This document shows positions 57,741 to 59,164 of a stretch of 59,164 nucleotides of DNA, one piece after another (position 1 is the stretch's first letter; every line of letters starts with the position of its first letter). The position numbers were made by a program, and so were the translations under genes. The stretch spans positions 1-59,164 of the forward strand of contig CAKTXN010000004.1 of the NCBI GenBank assembly GCA_934630905.1, in the 5' to 3' direction. Source of the DNA: an uncultured Eggerthellaceae bacterium (GTDB taxonomy: Bacteria; Actinomycetota; Coriobacteriia; Coriobacteriales; Eggerthellaceae). Under the pieces are notes generated by a model. The model made no database searches, was not told where the DNA came from, and saw only the letters and a program-made list of their open reading frames with translations.

Positions 57741-58439
57741 TTACTTGCGACGCACTTTCCTAAACGCGCCTGCGCAGTGGTTTTTCGCACGAGAAGCAAG
57801 ACGCTCAACTTTGTCGGAATAATCACGTGCCGGACGCGTTTCAATCTTGAAGAAGACGCTCGCAAAGCGCATAACGATAATCGAAACCACGCCGATAAGG
57901 GCAGCATAACTCGCAAGCACGTCCACTTGCTTTGCCGCCAGGTAGATAAGCGCACCCAGAAACGTTGCCGATGCGTAGAGCGTGCCGCTGATGAAAATGC
58001 GTGGCGGCCGCAAAAGTACCAGATCGCGCACGCATCCGCCACCCACAGCCGTAATAGTCCCCAGAATCGCCGCAGGTAGAACGCCATAACCAGCAGTAAG
58101 GCCCTTCCCGGCGCCAATCACGGCATACAGCGCAATGCTGATGGTGTCCATGATATCCATGGGCAAGTCAAGCTTGCCCAGAAGGCGCGCGAAGAAGAAC
58201 ACCGGCACCGCACTTACCATGCAAGCAGCAATAAGCTCCCAATGCTGGAATGCGTAAATGCCGTAATTCTGCAGCAAAATGTCGCGCACGATACCGCCGG
58301 AAAGACCCGTGATGCACGCAAGGCATACCACACCGAAGAAATCGTAATTATGCTTTACGGCATGGATCGAGCCCGAGAGCGCGCCGGTAACAGTCGCCAT
58401 CAGCTCAAGCCAAAAGGGAATCGTCAATGCGGCTTCCAC
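57741..58439 (-). CDS. TRIC/UPF0126 family membrane protein (YicG-like)
   Basis: 232 residues with seven hydrophobic helices in two homologous halves: AVKHNYDFFGVVCLACITGLSGG-type and IGAGKGLTAGYGVLPAAILG/GGCVRDLVL, the duplicated GG-RD(I/L)-L pattern of UPF0126 proteins. Members are cation channels or glycine transporters. C-terminal tail is basic (RKVRRK). GTG 58439 has GGAGAG about 8 bp upstream. Confidence 0.87.
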   Translation of the reverse strand: MEAALTIPFWLELMATVTGALSGSIHAVKHNYDFFGVVCLACITGLSGGIVRDILLQNYGIYAFQHWELIAACMVSAVPVFFFARLLGKLDLPMDIMDTISIALYAVIGAGKGLTAGYGVLPAAILGTITAVGGGCVRDLVLLRPPRIFISGTLYASATFLGALIYLAAKQVDVLASYAALIGVVSIIVMRFASVFFKIETRPARDYSDKVERLASRAKNHCAGAFRKVRRK

Positions 58440-58476
58440 GATACACGCTCTCCGTCTTCGTTAGCTCAGAGAAACG

Positions 58477-58656
58477 CTACGCCCAGGGGTCGCGCTCAAA
58501 CAGCGGCGTGCATTCTCTGCGATCAGAATACGGGTCGTAGCCGTCGTCGTCTTCGTTTTCCGCGCGAAGGAACTCACGGTTCGGATCGGAGAAGTTTTTA
58601 GGCACAGGCTTCGTTTCCCTTGGAGCCGAACTGGTATCTTTATCTTGAAAGGCCAT
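58477..58656 (-). CDS. Small hypothetical protein (59 residues)
   Basis: A 60-codon frame opening at ATG 58656 with AAGGGGAGAGT upstream. It encodes a hydrophilic, acidic peptide (MAFQDKDTSSAPRETKP, ending DRRECTPLFERDPWA). It ends 37 bp before the TRIC-like gene on the same strand. No family recognised; the strong ribosome site and position support a real gene. Confidence 0.6.
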   Translation of the reverse strand: MAFQDKDTSSAPRETKPVPKNFSDPNREFLRAENEDDDGYDPYSDRRECTPLFERDPWA

Positions 58657-58708
58657 ACTCTCCCCTTCTTTTTCTTTGGCGGCATTATACGCGAAACGGT
58701 GGCCTCAC

Positions 58709-59164
58709 CTAGCAATGAAGCGCGGCACGACTGCCCGAAGGCGTGCTTTCCACCACAATCTGTCGCTCGATTGCCTCTTTCAGCTGATCCACGTGACTAA
58801 TGACGCCGATAAGCCTATCATCAGAAGCCAGCTTGCCCAACACTTCGAGTGCTTTTTGGACTTTTTCTTCATCGAGCGATCCGAAACCTTCGTCAATGAA
58901 CATCGCGTCAATCGAAACACCGCCTGCTGCCTGCGCTTGGATCACATCCGAGAAACCGAGCGCCATAGAAAGAGATGCAAGGAACGTCTCGCCGCCGGAA
59001 AGCGACTTCACATCGCGTTCTTTTCCCGTGTCGCGGTCGAACACCAACATCTCCAGACCTGCCTGGCTGCGCCGGTTCGACGCCTCCTCGCGATGGCGCA
59101 ACGAATAACGGCCTTCGGAGAGCACCTGCAATCGCTGGTTGGCGGCTTGCAACACCAGCTCGAA
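58709..59164 (-). CDS. sbcC: Exonuclease SbcC, C-terminal end (cut by window edge)
   Basis: Only the last about 152 residues are present; the gene runs off the right edge. The ABC signature is SLSGGETFLASLSMALGFSD, Walker B is AMFIDEGFGSLDEE, and the D-loop/His switch region IGVISHVDQLKEAI follows, all typical of SbcC/Rad50 ATPases of the SbcCD nuclease. ATP-head, hinge and coiled coil lie outside. Confidence 0.9.
   Translation of the reverse strand, partial: FELVLQAANQRLQVLSEGRYSLRHREEASNRRSQAGLEMLVFDRDTGKERDVKSLSGGETFLASLSMALGFSDVIQAQAAGGVSIDAMFIDEGFGSLDEEKVQKALEVLGKLASDDRLIGVISHVDQLKEAIERQIVVESTPSGSRAALHC

Overview
The window is a moderately GC-rich bacterial chromosome segment. Its gene content (short cofactor-dependent oxidoreductases, a cytoplasmic molybdopterin enzyme under a divergent LysR regulator, an FmdE/FecCD metal-uptake cluster, a citrate synthase beside a small alarmone synthetase) and its codon style suggest an anaerobic actinobacterium of the Coriobacteriia/Eggerthellaceae type. 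That assignment is inference, because no rRNA or other marker gene lies here.

Left arm, 1-11.3 kb, is a defence island on the minus strand: a type 1 BREX operon read as small ribbon-helix-helix-like protein > brxA > brxB > brxC > a sigma-region-4/HhH protein of unknown function > a stand-alone PglX C-terminal domain > PglX methyltransferase with its target-recognition region. The PglX 3' end is built as an invertible switch. A 93-bp inverted repeat (58-150 and 1453-1545) encloses two convergent, alternative C-terminal recognition cassettes. The conserved PglX C-terminal domain, which normally follows these sequences in one chain, is instead a separate gene placed upstream. brxZ/pglZ, brxL and any invertase are not in the window and would be expected to the left.

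11.3-12.5 kb is gene-free and carries one copy each of two intergenic inverted-repeat families, called A and B here. A also occurs near 50.6 and 55.7 kb, and B near 24.6 kb. 12.5-24.6 kb holds a PPOX-type flavin protein, a flavodoxin, a polysaccharide-type flippase, a RelQ-like alarmone synthetase, MarR-like regulator plus citrate synthase, TetR regulator divergent from a radical SAM protein, and a ppx-ppk1 polyphosphate operon.

24.8-28.8 kb is a metal or metal-chelate uptake locus: FmdE protein, FecCD permease and a His-rich ATPase on the minus strand, divergent from the substrate-binding lipoprotein. 29-49.3 kb is mainly metabolism: two amidohydrolases, gltB-gltD, cysK, a Fic protein, a fused LicC/LicA-like protein with an N-terminal winged helix, and pyrG-carA-carB.

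49.4-59.2 kb is again accessory. It has a PASTA/OB-fold membrane-anchored gene broken by an A9 tract, a two-subunit molybdopterin oxidoreductase with divergent LysR regulator, an AbiE toxin-antitoxin pair whose toxin is truncated beside a family-A repeat, small hypothetical genes, a TRIC/UPF0126 channel, and the 3' end of sbcC at the right edge. No tRNA, rRNA, CRISPR array or insertion sequence with a transposase was recognised.
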